From Erythrocercus mccallii (taxonomy: Eukaryota; Chordata; Aves; Passeriformes; Dicruridae): a stretch of 64,000 nt of DNA. Position numbers and translations under genes: made by a program. Within the stretch, counting starts at the first letter, position 1. Every line of letters begins with the position of its first letter. Of this stretch, positions 63,501 to 64,000 are shown in pieces. The stretch spans positions 186,001 through 250,000 of the forward strand of contig VZRG01000436.1 in assembly GCA_013397435.1 (NCBI GenBank), in the 5' to 3' direction. The notes under the pieces were generated by a model, which saw nothing but the letters and a program-made list of their open reading frames with translations, was not told the origin of the DNA and searched no databases.

Positions 63501-64000
63501 GGCTGATGCTTTTGTATTGTGAGCCCTGCACTCCATCCTTTCCTGCATGTAGCGCTTGTTAGTATTGCATAAAAGCCTATCTAAACAATGATGCTTCCCT
63601 TGTGCAAGGATTGAAAAATCATGCCCACAGCAAATAGGGAATCTTTTCTTGAAAAATGTCAGTAATTCTAAAACTGGGCTTCTTGTTGAAGTCCAATGTG
63701 TGTCTTGTGGAATGAAGGGAAGTCCTTCAAATAGTGATGGTTGCTCCATGCAGCAGTAAAGGAGTCCTTAGTATGGAGTCCTGCTGGCTGTGGCCTCCTC
63801 AGGCTTCAGTGGACTGACAGCTGTATTCTGTTACTTCTCAGTGCAGTGGTTATTTTGATTCCTGTGGGCAGTGTTTAAACCATCAGGAGGACTTGGAAGA
63901 GGCACAGCAGCAATGCTCTGGAGACACTGTGTATAGAGAAGTGCATTTCAAATTGTCAGTGAGAGTAAGGACACAGGTAGCAGTGACAGAAGACTTCCTT
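60547..64000 (+). other. VCPIP1 intron 1 (partial), right edge
   Basis: Begins with a gtaagg donor. Reading through adds 14 codons before a TAA at 60588-60590. No match to the next VCPIP1 exon (the segment beginning Glu-Asp-Val-Trp in mammals) was seen up to the edge, nor any repeat family or RNA gene. The sequence is T-rich and low-GC. Confidence 0.75.

Noticed and set aside
60600..64000. Search for the second coding exon of VCPIP1
   Set aside because: No stretch matched the expected continuation after Met-Gly; the remaining exons must lie beyond the right edge.

Overview
The window looks like bird nuclear DNA, most likely from a neoavian or passerine genome assembly. The evidence is the intron-rich layout with GT-AG splice sites, three CR1 (chicken repeat 1) LINE remnants, and a solo LTR of a type familiar from bird endogenous retroviruses. 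GC is low in introns and rises sharply in three CpG-rich islands. Two of those islands contain N-filled gaps (361 and 200 bases), the usual result of GC dropout in short-read assembly.

Two genes are recognisable, arranged head to head. On the minus strand, in the left fifth, lies the 5' part of SGK3, a PX-domain endosomal serine/threonine kinase. Four exons are placed by splice sites and protein similarity: 12005-12210 (5' UTR plus residues 1-26), 7161-7244, 5166-5238 and 2304-2379. Together they encode the first 103 residues, covering most of the PX domain. The kinase exons must lie beyond the left edge. On the plus strand at the right end is the large first coding exon of VCPIP1 (VCIP135), an OTU-family deubiquitinase that works with VCP/p97 in Golgi and ER membrane reassembly. 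The exon runs 57858-60546 and encodes 896 complete codons, including the OTU catalytic Cys and His and a ubiquitin-like domain. Its last exons lie beyond the right edge. As I recall, the same divergent SGK3/VCPIP1 neighbourhood exists on human 8q13.

Layout: 1-12210, SGK3 coding part with introns; 12211-19040, probable SGK3 5' intron; 19040-19870, CpG island 1 (gap), the best candidate SGK3 promoter; 19870-40690, low-GC non-coding DNA with a solo LTR (27964-28488), two CR1 scraps, a perfect AT-rich hairpin and one unusually long unidentified open frame (22886-23545); 40690-41790, CpG island 2 (gap), with no gene assigned; 41790-56500, non-coding DNA with a CR1 copy that keeps reverse-transcriptase sequence; 56520-58200, CpG island 3, the VCPIP1 promoter, with a four-copy minisatellite and ZNF143/THAP11-like sites; 60547-64000, VCPIP1 intron 1.

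No tRNA, rRNA, CRISPR array or complete mobile element was found, and I see no clear sign of a wholly new biological system. The observations most worth checking are the orphan CpG island at 41 kb, the uORF and start-codon situation in SGK3, the promoter repeat array of VCPIP1, and the long open frame near 23 kb.
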